Position numbers and translations under genes: made by a program. The notes under the pieces are model-generated. The model did no database searches and was not told the origin of the DNA. It saw nothing but the letters and a program-made list of their open reading frames with translations. DNA of 64,000 nucleotides from Brachybacterium sp. SGAir0954 (GTDB lineage: Bacteria > Actinomycetota > Actinomycetes > Actinomycetales > Dermabacteraceae). Shown here in pieces: positions 27,308 to 34,377 of this stretch. The stretch spans positions 310,001 to 374,000 of the forward strand of contig NZ_CP027295.1 in assembly GCF_005490785.1 (NCBI RefSeq), given 5' to 3'. Position 1 is the stretch's first letter. Every line of letters begins with the position of its first letter.

Positions 27308-28612
27308 CTACAGCCGCCCGAGCGCCTCGATGTCCTCGAAGAAGTCGGAGACGACCTCCGCGCTCACGGTCGGGCGGAGGCCGGAGAGCGCCTCGAGGTA
27401 GTCCGCGGTCGACGGCCCGGACCCCTGCTCACCGTCGGACGGCGCCTCGACGGCCCGCTCGAAGGCGCGCTGGGCGGCACGGCGGGCGCCGTGCTCGATG
27501 TCCGCAGGGGTGAGGCCCTCGCTCGCCGCGACGAGCGCCTCGAGGTCCACCTCGGCGGCGACCGCGGGCGGCACGTAGCGGCCCCAGATCGCGTGCCGGG
27601 CGGCGGCGTCGGGCAGGCCGATCGGGAGCACGTAGTCGAAGCGGCCGTGGCGCAGCAGGGCGCTGTCGAGGGAGCGGATGAAGTTCGTGGCGCAGATCAG
27701 CAGGCGGTCGTCCTGGTCGCGCACGGCGGGGATGATCTTCAGCAGCTCGTTGGTCACGCCCTGCGTGGGCGAGGGCGGGTCGCCCTTGCGGTGGGAGGCG
27801 ATCTCCTCGACCTCGTCGATGAAGACGACGGCCTTCTCGAGCTCGGAGATCCGCGAGAAGGTCTCGCGCAGGGCGGAGGCGAGCCCGGCCGGGTCCCCGC
27901 CGAGCCGCGAGGGGAACACCTCGACGAAGGGCCACTGCAGGCGGGAGGCGACGGCCTTCGCGAAGGTGGTCTTGCCGGTCCCCGGCGGTCCGAAGAGCAC
28001 CACGGCCCGCGGCGGCACCACGCCGAAGCGCTCGGCGACCTCGGGCTGCGAGAGCGGCATGACGAGCCGGCGCTCGAGCAGCTCCTTCTCCGCGGTCATG
28101 CCGCCCACGGCGTCCCAGGCGCCGCGGGGCAGGATCCGGCCGCCGAGCTCGCGCAGCAGGGCGAGGTCCCGCGCCTGGACGGGGATGCGGCGCTCGGCGT
28201 AGCGCAGCTCCTGCTCGAGCGTGAAGCCGGCGCCCGCGAGCACGTCCCGCGCGAGCGGGTCATCGGCGGGGACGAGGCTGCACAGGGTCGCGATGCCGCT
28301 CAGGGCGAGGCGCCGCTCGAGGGCGTCCAGGAGGGTGCGGCCCAGGTCGCCGTCCCGGTGGTCCGGGTGGACGCCGAGGTAGACGATCCAGCCCTGCTCG
28401 TGGGCGGCGCGGCCGACGGCGGCGCCGAGCAGCGGGCCGTCCTCGTCGGCGAGGGCGACGACGGCGACGTCGGCCTGCGCGGAGGCGAGGACCTCGGAGA
28501 GGCCGTAGACGGGTTCCCGCTCGCTGACGTCCGCGGCGCGGGTCGCGTCCCAGAGGGCGACCAGGCGGCCCAGGTCGTCGGAGCGGATCTCGCGGATGAT
28601 CGGTGCGGCCAC
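27308..28612 (-). CDS. GNAT acetyltransferase domain fused to AAA+ ATPase
   Basis: A 434-residue two-domain protein. Residues 1-150 form a GNAT fold with the acetyl-CoA-loop pattern HPDHRDGDLGRTLLDALE. From about 165 an AAA+ module follows: a MPLSQPEVAERFG segment, Walker A GPPGTGKTTF, Walker B VVFIDEVEEI, sensor 1 LICATN and an RHGRFDYVLPIGLPD arginine-finger region as in FtsH/Cdc48-type proteins. No protease or DNA-binding domain is attached. It may use ATP to remodel a substrate that the first domain acetylates, but this is inference. The start is GTG with a weak ribosome site. Confidence 0.88.
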   Translation of the reverse strand: MAAPIIREIRSDDLGRLVALWDATRAADVSEREPVYGLSEVLASAQADVAVVALADEDGPLLGAAVGRAAHEQGWIVYLGVHPDHRDGDLGRTLLDALERRLALSGIATLCSLVPADDPLARDVLAGAGFTLEQELRYAERRIPVQARDLALLRELGGRILPRGAWDAVGGMTAEKELLERRLVMPLSQPEVAERFGVVPPRAVVLFGPPGTGKTTFAKAVASRLQWPFVEVFPSRLGGDPAGLASALRETFSRISELEKAVVFIDEVEEIASHRKGDPPSPTQGVTNELLKIIPAVRDQDDRLLICATNFIRSLDSALLRHGRFDYVLPIGLPDAAARHAIWGRYVPPAVAAEVDLEALVAASEGLTPADIEHGARRAAQRAFERAVEAPSDGEQGSGPSTADYLEALSGLRPTVSAEVVSDFFEDIEALGRL

Positions 28613-28727
28613 GGCGGGTCCCCTGTCCTCGGCGGCGGGGCCTCGAGCCCGCCGGTGAGCTGGATCACAGGCCAGGATCGTACGACACGGGCGGCGGGCG
28701 GCCCGGCGGCGTCCCGCGGGCGGGACC

Positions 28728-29189
28728 TCAGCGCCGGCGGCGCGCGCGGAAGAACTCCCGCAGCAGGTCCCCGCACTCCTGCCCGCGCACGCCGGTCGTG
28801 AGCTCGACCCGGTGGTTCAACCGCGGCTCGCGCACGAGGTCGTAGAGGGAGCCCGCGGCGCCGGCCTTGGGGTCCATCGCCCCCACGACGACCCGCTCCA
28901 CGCGCGAGAGCACGATCGCCCCGGCGCACATCGTGCACGGCTCGAGGGTGACGACGAGCGTGCAGCCGGTGAGGTTCCAGCGGCCCTGCACACGGGCGGC
29001 CTCGCGCAGGGCGAGCACCTCGGCGTGGGCGGTGGGGTCCTCGTCGGCCTCACGGCGGTTGCCGGTCACGGCGAGCACCTCGCCGCCGGGGCCGACGACG
29101 ACGGCGCCGATGGGGACGTCCGCCGGCTCGCGGTCCGCGGCGGCGCGCGCCTGGGCCAGGGCGAGGCCCATCAGCTCGTCGTCGGTCAT
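28728..29189 (-). CDS. tadA: tRNA-specific adenosine deaminase TadA
   Basis: A 153-residue zinc deaminase that converts A34 to inosine in tRNA-Arg(ACG). The zinc ligand His and catalytic Glu are in TAHAEV, and the two Cys in [16 protein letters not shown] segment and the FFRARR C-terminus match TadA length and pattern. The start at 29189 suits the family's N-terminus. It lies 20 bases downstream of a DHFR-like reductase gene on the same strand and is probably co-transcribed with it. Confidence 0.93.
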   Translation of the reverse strand: MTDDELMGLALAQARAAADREPADVPIGAVVVGPGGEVLAVTGNRREADEDPTAHAEVLALREAARVQGRWNLTGCTLVVTLEPCTMCAGAIVLSRVERVVVGAMDPKAGAAGSLYDLVREPRLNHRVELTTGVRGQECGDLLREFFRARRRR

Positions 29190-29208
29190 GGGACCATCCT
29201 CCCCCGTG

Positions 29209-29751
29209 TCAGGAGCGCGCCTCCACCACCCGGTACCGCGCCTCGAGGAAGCCGGCGTTGCGTCCGGTCTCGAGCAGCTCGAGGTCGAACCGTCCGCCCA
29301 GCAGCGGCTTCCCCGCTCCGAGCGTGACCGGGGCGATCGAGACGAACAGCTCGTGGAGCATCCCGGCCCGGGCGAAGGCGGCCGCGAGGTCCCCGCCGCC
29401 GACGATCCAGACGTCCTTCCCGCCGGCGGCCGCCTCGATCGCGACGCGGTGCTCGGCGGGCGGACCGGAGACGACCGTGATCCCCTCCGGGACCTCCGCG
29501 GGAGCACGATGCGTGAACAGGAAGGTGGGCTCGGTGTAGACCCAGGCGCCCTCGACGGCACCCTCGTGCGCCTGCACCCAGTCGTAGGTGGAGCGCCCGG
29601 TGACGATCGCGCCCACGTCGGCGATGAACGCGTCGTAGGGCAGGACGCTCTCCTCCCCGGTGGGCTGGGACAGCAGCCAGTCGAGGCTGTCGTGCTCGTC
29701 CGCGAGGAACCCGTCGAGGGTGACGGCCGTGAAGAAGCGGTAGCGGGTCAT
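29209..29751 (-). CDS. Dihydrofolate-reductase/RibD-C-like reductase
   Basis: A 180-residue protein of the DHFR/RibD C-terminal fold. Family marks are the start [16 protein letters not shown], a [10 protein letters not shown] segment, a [17 protein letters not shown]-loop motif and the [12 protein letters not shown] region. Such proteins reduce pteridine- or riboflavin-type substrates, though most are uncharacterised. A GATACT box 7 bases upstream suggests a leaderless start. It is divergent from upp. Confidence 0.88.
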   Translation of the reverse strand: MTRYRFFTAVTLDGFLADEHDSLDWLLSQPTGEESVLPYDAFIADVGAIVTGRSTYDWVQAHEGAVEGAWVYTEPTFLFTHRAPAEVPEGITVVSGPPAEHRVAIEAAAGGKDVWIVGGGDLAAAFARAGMLHELFVSIAPVTLGAGKPLLGGRFDLELLETGRNAGFLEARYRVVEARS

Positions 29752-29808
29752 GGTGACGAGTATCCGGTCGATGCCCGACGTCCGGGAGCCTCCGGTAGAT
29801 TCGCCCCC

Positions 29809-30447
29809 ATGCGCACCCTCGAGATCGATCATCCCCTCGTCGCCCACAAGCTCACGGTGCTGAGGAACAAGGAGACCCACTCCTCGGTGTTCCGCCAGCT
29901 GGCCGACGAGCTCGTGACGCTCCTGGCCTACGAGGCGACCCGCAACGTCGCCGTGGCCCCCGTCGAGCTCGAGACCCCGGTGACCCCGATGACCGGCACG
30001 AAGCTCGCGAACCCCAAGCCGATGGTGGTGCCGATCCTGCGCGCCGGCCTCGGCATGCTCGACGGCCTCACCCGCCTGCTGCCCACCGCGGAGGTCGGCT
30101 TCCTCGGCATGGTCCGCAACGACGAGACCCTCGAGGTCACGACCTACGCGAACCGTCTCCCGGACGACCTCTCCGGTCGCCAGTGCTTCGTGCTGGACCC
30201 GATGCTCGCGACCGGGCACACGCTCATCGCGGCCGTCGACTACCTCCACGAGCGCGGCGCCCGGGACATCACCTGCGTGACCCTGCTCGCCGCGCCCGAG
30301 GGCCTCGCCGCGATGGAGGCGCAGATCGATCCGGCGATCGACCTGACGATCGTCACCGCCTCGATCGACGAGAAGCTCAACGAGAAGGGCTACATCGTCC
30401 CGGGCCTCGGCGACGCGGGCGACCGCCTCTTCGGCGTCGTCGACTGA
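29809..30447 (+). CDS. upp: Uracil phosphoribosyltransferase
   Basis: A 212-residue enzyme that makes UMP from uracil and PRPP. The start [24 protein letters not shown], a [12 protein letters not shown] segment, the PRPP motif DPMLATGHT and the C-terminal [16 protein letters not shown] are all present. The PRPP loop has His where Gly or Asn is more usual. A TAGATT -10 box at 29796-29801 lies 7 bases before the ATG and no Shine-Dalgarno is seen, so the mRNA is probably leaderless. The stop overlaps the following methyltransferase start by one base. Confidence 0.95.
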   Translation: MRTLEIDHPLVAHKLTVLRNKETHSSVFRQLADELVTLLAYEATRNVAVAPVELETPVTPMTGTKLANPKPMVVPILRAGLGMLDGLTRLLPTAEVGFLGMVRNDETLEVTTYANRLPDDLSGRQCFVLDPMLATGHTLIAAVDYLHERGARDITCVTLLAAPEGLAAMEAQIDPAIDLTIVTASIDEKLNEKGYIVPGLGDAGDRLFGVVD

Positions 30448-31100
30448 TGACGCACCCCTCCCCGCACCCGGACCGCTCCCCGCTCGAGCACTGGGAGGAG
30501 CGCTACGGCTCCGCCCCGATCTGGTCGGGGAAGGTCAACGCGACCCTGGCCGACGTCGCCGCCGCGTGGACCCCGGGCCGCTCGATCGACCTGGGCTGCG
30601 GGGAGGGCGGGGACGTCCTCTGGCTCGCCGAGCACGGCTGGGACGCCCTGGGCCTGGACCTCTCCCCCACGGCGATCGGCCGCGCACGCGAGGAGGCCGC
30701 CCGCCGGGGCGCCGCGATCACCGGTCGCGCCCGCTTCGAGGCGCAGGACCTCTCCGCCTGGGAGCCGGCGGCGGGGAGCGCGGATCTCGTGACGGCGTCC
30801 TTCCTGCACTCCGACGTCGCGCTGGACCGGACGGGCATCCTGCGCCGGGCGGGCAGCGCCGTCACCGCGGGCGGGCGCCTGGCGATCCTGTCCCATGCGG
30901 CACCGCCGCCATGGTCCGCCGCCCTGCACGAGGGCCACGGCCCGCGGATGCTCGGCGCGGCCGAGGAGCTCGAGCTGCTCGCCCCCGCGGAGGAGGACTG
31001 GGAGGTCGAGGTCGCGGAGGACCGCTCGCGCCCGGCGACCGCACCCGACGGCTCCCCCGCGGCGCTGCTCGATGCGCTGATCGTCCTGCGCCGGCGCTGA
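30447..31100 (+). CDS. Class I SAM-dependent methyltransferase
   Basis: A 217-residue methyltransferase. Motif I is IDLGCGEGGDVLWLAEHG, an acidic residue in GLDLSP binds the ribose of SAM, and an AQDLSAW segment follows, then LVTASFLHSD. The size and HWEERY start resemble TehB/thiopurine-type small-molecule methyltransferases. It is coupled to upp by a one-base overlap. The substrate is unknown, and a link to pyrimidine salvage is not obvious. Confidence 0.88.
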   Translation: MTHPSPHPDRSPLEHWEERYGSAPIWSGKVNATLADVAAAWTPGRSIDLGCGEGGDVLWLAEHGWDALGLDLSPTAIGRAREEAARRGAAITGRARFEAQDLSAWEPAAGSADLVTASFLHSDVALDRTGILRRAGSAVTAGGRLAILSHAAPPPWSAALHEGHGPRMLGAAEELELLAPAEEDWEVEVAEDRSRPATAPDGSPAALLDALIVLRRR

Positions 31101-31163
31101 GCTCTGCGGCAACCTGCACGGATTCCCGCAAGATCGATCTTTTCAAAAAGGTCACCGTTTTCT

Positions 31164-31214
31164 ATTCGGAGAATGTTTCCGAATGGACGCAGGCAATGCA
31201 TTCCTTCCTGGAAT
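31164..31214. promoter_or_regulatory. AT-rich inverted repeats upstream of DUF1540 gene
   Basis: The 190-base gap before the DUF1540 gene is markedly AT-richer than its surroundings. It holds ATTCGGA (31164-31170) facing TCCGAAT (31178-31184) and ATTCC (31200-31204) facing GGAAT (31210-31214). Both have the size of operators. They may bind a regulator of the Cys-rich protein. No clear -35/-10 pair was assigned. Confidence 0.35.
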
Positions 31215-31289
31215 TCTCGGCGGAACGGGTCCACACTGGCGCCAGCGCCCCCGGCGCGATCCGCAGCACCGCCACCCCCAGGAGGAGCC

Positions 31290-31577
31290 ATGACCGCCGT
31301 CGACATGCCCCGCGTCTCCGAGTGCACCGTCTCGGGATGCTCCTACAACCACGAGCACGCCTGCGGCGCCTTCGCCGTGACCGTCGGCCAGGACACCTCC
31401 TGCGCGACCTTCATCCCGCTGGACGTCAAGGGCGGCCTCAGCAAGGTCGTCACCCAGGTGGGCGCCTGCCAGAAGGCGGACTGCATCCATAACCAGGACC
31501 TCGAATGCACGGCGGAGTCCGTGCGCGTGGGCGCCGGCGCCGACGCCGCGGACTGCCTCTCCTACGAGAAGCGCTGA
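31290..31577 (+). CDS. DUF1540 cysteine-rich protein
   Basis: A 95-residue protein with two DUF1540 modules, each with four Cys (SECTVSGCSYNHEHACGA with a later Cys, then GACQKADCIHNQDLECTA with a later Cys). The spacing suggests two small metal-binding (zinc or iron) sites, as in metallothionein-like folds. It is cytosolic with no signal peptide. A strong AGGAGGAG site precedes the start. It is monocistronic, with a hairpin terminator at 31624-31656. The family occurs in actinobacteria and spore-formers; the function is unknown, with metal storage or stress response suspected. Confidence 0.85.
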   Translation: MTAVDMPRVSECTVSGCSYNHEHACGAFAVTVGQDTSCATFIPLDVKGGLSKVVTQVGACQKADCIHNQDLECTAESVRVGAGADAADCLSYEKR

Positions 31578-31623
31578 GCGAGGTCCCAGACCCCCTGCCG
31601 CGACCCCCGCACCTCCCCCTGCA

Positions 31624-31656
31624 CGCCCGCCGTCCCCACCCCGGGGACGGCGGGCG
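31624..31656. terminator. Terminator hairpin after DUF1540 gene
   Basis: A perfect 14-base-pair stem (arms 31624-31637 and 31643-31656) with a 5-base loop ends the DUF1540 transcript and separates it from the Met-rich leader region. Confidence 0.75.
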
Positions 31657-31788
31657 CTGTGCGTCCGGGCCGGCGTGACACATCAGGCTCCAGGGAACTC
31701 ACAGGTCAGAGCCCTTTTGACCCTCTCGCGGTCCCGGAATGTGAACAGCCCCTTGCTCCCGGGGCGGCTTCCCGGCATGCTTCCTGGC

Positions 31789-31920
31789 ATGTCATCGATC
31801 AGCACGCGCACCGTAGTGCGCCCCGCGCCGGCCGCCCTCCGGGCTGCCCGCGCCATGATGTGCTCGATGATGATGATGTGCATGATGATGCGCATGATGC
31901 GCCGTCAGCCGAGCCTCTGA
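31789..31920 (+). CDS. Met/Cys-rich small ORF, candidate leader peptide
   Basis: An open frame of 43 residues: a Ser/Arg/Ala-rich first half, then a run from residue 23 with MMCSMMMM, CMMM and RMM, ending RRQPSL. Twelve of 43 residues are Met and two are Cys. Earlier starts at 31777 (ATG) and 31675 (GTG) are possible. It lies 165 bases before a winged-helix regulator gene, and the 3' end pairs with downstream sequence to form a hairpin. This looks like a ribosome-mediated attenuation leader responding to methionine. Alternatives are a Cu(I)-binding Met-rich peptide or a chance ATG repeat. The opposite strand also stays open here (31683-31895), so coding is not proven. Confidence 0.4.
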   Translation: MSSISTRTVVRPAPAALRAARAMMCSMMMMCMMMRMMRRQPSL

Positions 31921-31977
31921 TCGCTCGAGACACCCACGGGGTCGGCTGACAGGAGCCGGCCGGAAGGCGCGGGCTCC
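31904..31977 (+). promoter_or_regulatory. Tandem hairpins after the Met-rich ORF (attenuator-like)
   Basis: The first hairpin pairs GTCAGCCGA (31904-31912, inside the last codons of the small ORF) with TCGGCTGAC (31942-31950); its loop contains the stop codon. The second pairs GGAGCC (31952-31957) with GGCTCC (31972-31977). A ribosome stalled on the Met run would cover or free the first arm, as in amino-acid attenuators. The remaining bases to 32085 show no other gene. Confidence 0.4.
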
Positions 31978-32085
31978 AGGTGCCCCCGGGAGTACAGCCC
32001 CTTCGATCCGCCACCGGCAGGATCACGCAGGGATCCCGGATCCACCACCCGCCGCGCACCGCGCCGCACCCTGGAGATCCGCATC

Positions 32086-32832
32086 ATGACCATCGCCCTC
32101 GATCGCCCCGCCACCCTCGACCGCACGCATGCCCGCCCGGTCACCGGCCGTCCGCTGCAGCGGGCCGCCGCCCCCGTGGAGGACGGCGTCACCATCACCC
32201 TGACCCTCACCCTCCCCGCCGGCACCGGCGACGTGGAGGCGGCGCTCATCGCCGACGAGCTCCGCAGCCACGCCCAGCGCCAGACCGCGACCCGCCAGGG
32301 CCGCACGTCGGTCTCGGTGAACAGCCCGCACACGTTCCGCGCCACGGGCGCCGTGCGCTCGCTCCCGCCGCGCCGCACCGGCGAGGCGGCGATCAGCCCG
32401 CTGCGTCCCCGCCGCGGCGGGGTCGTCTCGCCCAACTCCCCGGCCCGCCGGGACGCGGAGGCCGCACGCCGCCGCGCCCTGCAGGCCACGGCCGTGAGCC
32501 CGTCGAGCGCCTCCTCCGCCCCGGACGACTCGCTCATCGCGGACCTCTACGGCCGCCGCGTGCGGATCGACGGCACGGACGTCGACCTCACCTACAAGGA
32601 GTTCGAGCTGCTGGCCCATCTCGCACGCAACGCGCGACGCACCGTCTCCCGCGAGGAGCTCATGGAGACGGTCTGGGCCGGTGCGCCCGAGGAGACCGGT
32701 GAGCGCACGGTGGACGTGCACGTGCGTCGTGTGCGCACCAAGCTCGGTCGCTACCGCAAGCTCATCTCGACGGTGCGCGGGGCGGGCTATCGCCTGGATC
32801 CCGGCAGTGACGTGAGCATCCTCGGCGCCTGA
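32086..32832 (+). CDS. Orphan OmpR/PhoB-type winged-helix regulator without receiver domain
   Basis: A 248-residue protein. The C-terminal 95 residues are a Trans_reg_C winged helix: VDLTYKEFELLAHLARN, then TVSREELMETVWAG, then the recognition helix TVDVHVRRVRTKLG and a VRGAGYRL wing. The N-terminal 150 residues are not a receiver. They have no Asp pocket and are rich in Arg, Ser, Pro and Thr, with a short beta-like stretch (GVTITLTLTLPAGTGD). So it is not a normal response regulator and has no kinase partner here. It may bind DNA constitutively or use its N-terminus to sense something. A GGAGAT site precedes the start, and a long terminator follows. Confidence 0.85.
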   Translation: MTIALDRPATLDRTHARPVTGRPLQRAAAPVEDGVTITLTLTLPAGTGDVEAALIADELRSHAQRQTATRQGRTSVSVNSPHTFRATGAVRSLPPRRTGEAAISPLRPRRGGVVSPNSPARRDAEAARRRALQATAVSPSSASSAPDDSLIADLYGRRVRIDGTDVDLTYKEFELLAHLARNARRTVSREELMETVWAGAPEETGERTVDVHVRRVRTKLGRYRKLISTVRGAGYRLDPGSDVSILGA

Positions 32833-32839
32833 GCGCAGG

Positions 32840-32886
32840 ACGACGGCGGCCGCCCCGGGATCGGGTCCCGGGGCGGCCGCCGTCGT
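32840..32886. terminator. Long terminator hairpin after winged-helix gene
   Basis: A perfect 21-base-pair stem (arms 32840-32860 and 32866-32886) with the 5-base loop TCGGG. It ends the plus-strand regulator gene and lies just beyond the predicted end of the minus-strand RNA. Confidence 0.8.
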
Positions 32887-32911
32887 GGCTCGCGCGCGTG
32901 CGCGACGGGGT

Positions 32912-33206
32912 GGAGAAGAAAGAGATGAGCGGCCCGGAGCGCTCAACCGCACGAGGCGGGGGCTCACGGACCGCTCATCAGGCCTGTCGTCCGTCAGGGG
33001 TGGGTGCGGGCGAACAGGCAGGACGGGCAGCCAAAGGTGGGGGAACCTGGCACAGAGCCCGTCCGGCCGCTCCCCATGAGGGGGGTCCTGAGAAGCGGCA
33101 CATCTATGAAGCTATCACCGGGGGCGCCGCGGAGGAGCCCCCTCGAGCAGTTCGTCCCGGATCCTCCGGGGCCTCCCCCGAAGACCCCTCCGGGCCGTCC
33201 GCTCGG
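32912..33206 (-). ncRNA. Candidate free-standing structured small RNA, about 295 nt
   Basis: This stretch between two convergent genes has no credible protein gene but looks like an RNA unit on the minus strand. It starts a few bases after a strong -35/-10 pair. Its 5' end pairs with its 3' end: GAGC and GGCCCGGAG (complement of 33201-33204 and 33188-33196) pair with CUCCGGGCC and GCUC (complement of 32931-32939 and 32927-32930). Inside is a stable hairpin closed by an 8-base stem (33021-33028 with 33057-33064) and others. It ends at a 9-base stem (32924-32932 with 32971-32979) followed by a T-rich tract. The layout recalls 6S/Ms1-type RNAs, but no conserved motif of 6S, tmRNA, RNase P or SRP RNA is recognised. 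Confidence 0.5.
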
Positions 33207-33211
33207 TAGCG

Positions 33212-33240
33212 AGTCTATGCCCCTCCGCGCCTCGTGACAA
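33212..33240 (-). promoter_or_regulatory. Near-consensus housekeeping promoter for the small RNA
   Basis: On the minus strand TTGTCA (33240-33235) and TAGACT (33217-33212) are spaced by exactly 17 bases. The next 60 or so bases upstream are unusually AT-rich (AAAACGTT and TTTTTC runs), like an UP element. Predicted transcription start is near 33206. I see no gene in 33241-33456 beyond this upstream region. Confidence 0.6.
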
Positions 33241-33456
33241 CGCATGACGCCGACATGTTTTCGCAGGTAGCACCCAGTAACTGAGAAAACGTTGAAAAAG
33301 TGAGCAGCGGCCCGGACTCGTGGGCAGTCGTCAGAAACGACGCCCGGCCTGGACTCCTCCCGCTCTGCCGAGCCCTCGGCGGGGCCGGCCGCCCGGGACG
33401 CCCGCGGGCGCGGCGTGCCCTTCGCCACAGAGGGCGATCGTCCCGGCTGTGGGCGC

Positions 33457-34227
33457 TCAGGCCTCGTCGAGGCCCTCGAGCACCAGGAGCGTCGCGTCGT
33501 CGTGGATCTTCCACTGGCGGCGCGCGGGATCGAGCCCGAGCTCCGCCTCCCGGATCCGGTCGAGCAGAGCCTCGGGATCGGTGCGCAGCGCCGCGGCGAG
33601 GCCGTCGTCGTCCACGAGCCCCAGCAGGTCCACCGCGCGCGTGACCCCGTCGGAGACGAGGTGCACGCGGTGCAGGTCCGCGAGCGGGACGGCGCCCACG
33701 AGCGCCTCCCCTGCCGCCTCCACCTCGTGCCGCGCGACCCAGAAGCCGCCCGGGGCGTTGCGCAGCGACTCGACCACCTCCGGGTCACGGTGCGCGCGGA
33801 CCGTCTCCTCGACCCGCTCGTCGCTGATCCGCTCGATCGTGCCGTCGGCGCGCTCGAGCAGGACGGAGGAGTCCGCGAGGACGAGGTGCTCGAGGAGACC
33901 CTTGCGCACGCGCACGGCGAGCACCGTCGCGGAGGGGCCACCGCGGTCCAGATCGCACGTGCCCGCGTGCAGCGCGGCGACCTCGCCGATCGCGCGGGCG
34001 AGGCTGCCCTGCAGGTCCGCGCCCTCGTCCTGAAGGGCGAGCAGGAGGCGGGCGGTCAGGGTGCGGGCGTACCAGGCCACCGAGTGGGAGCAGCCGGCGC
34101 GGAACCGGGCCGGCATCCCGGCCCCGTCGATGAGCACGGCCGCGGCGCCGAGCACCCCGGCCACGTCCTCGTTCGGACGCTCCGGGTCCTCGGGGGCGGC
34201 GGCTCGGGTCAGGAGGCGGGCGCGCAT
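33457..34227 (-). CDS. PP2C-like Ser/Thr phosphatase-fold protein
   Basis: A 256-residue protein with the PP2C layout: NEDVAGVLGAAAVLIDGAG near the N-terminus, a GGPSATVLAVRV strand, a VHLVSDGVTRAV segment and a C-terminal HDDATLLVL. The Asp residues in IDGAG, SDG and DDAT match metal-site positions, but the usual DGMGG is DGAGM, so activity is plausible rather than certain. It could oppose the Ser/Thr kinase at 41582-42784. A TAGCGT box (34234-34239) lies 6 bases before the ATG, so it is probably leaderless. It is divergent from the MinD-like gene. Confidence 0.75.
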   Translation of the reverse strand: MRARLLTRAAAPEDPERPNEDVAGVLGAAAVLIDGAGMPARFRAGCSHSVAWYARTLTARLLLALQDEGADLQGSLARAIGEVAALHAGTCDLDRGGPSATVLAVRVRKGLLEHLVLADSSVLLERADGTIERISDERVEETVRAHRDPEVVESLRNAPGGFWVARHEVEAAGEALVGAVPLADLHRVHLVSDGVTRAVDLLGLVDDDGLAAALRTDPEALLDRIREAELGLDPARRQWKIHDDATLLVLEGLDEA

Positions 34228-34377
34228 GGCGTCACGCTAGCCGACGGCCGCGGGAGTGGCGCCGTCCACCATCGGCGCCCCGGGCGGGCACGCGGGGGCC
34301 GGGCGCCCGTACAGTGGTGCGGTACGCGTGTCGCGCCGTCCGGGCGCCGGCCGTCCGGACCTGGGAAGGGACCATCG

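Noticed and set aside
31683-31895. Opposite-strand open frame over the Met-rich small ORF
   Set aside because: It is a mirror of the ATG/ATC repeat, has no ribosome site, and no conserved features. It remains the main alternative reading, so it is noted.
33036-33047. GGTGGGGGAACC on the plus strand, resembling part of the c-di-AMP (ydaO) riboswitch
   Set aside because: The other conserved segments of that riboswitch are missing and no plus-strand gene follows. The promoter and terminator point to the minus strand.
32994-33240. Minus-strand open frame ending in TFGCPSCLFARTHP within the small-RNA region
   Set aside because: No ribosome site or convincing start was found, codon pattern is poor, and the stretch is better explained by paired RNA stems.
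32994-33941. Longer minus-strand frame overlapping the PP2C-like gene
   Set aside because: It is a different frame of the same DNA and is Arg/Ser/Thr-rich without motifs, whereas 33457-34227 shows the PP2C layout.
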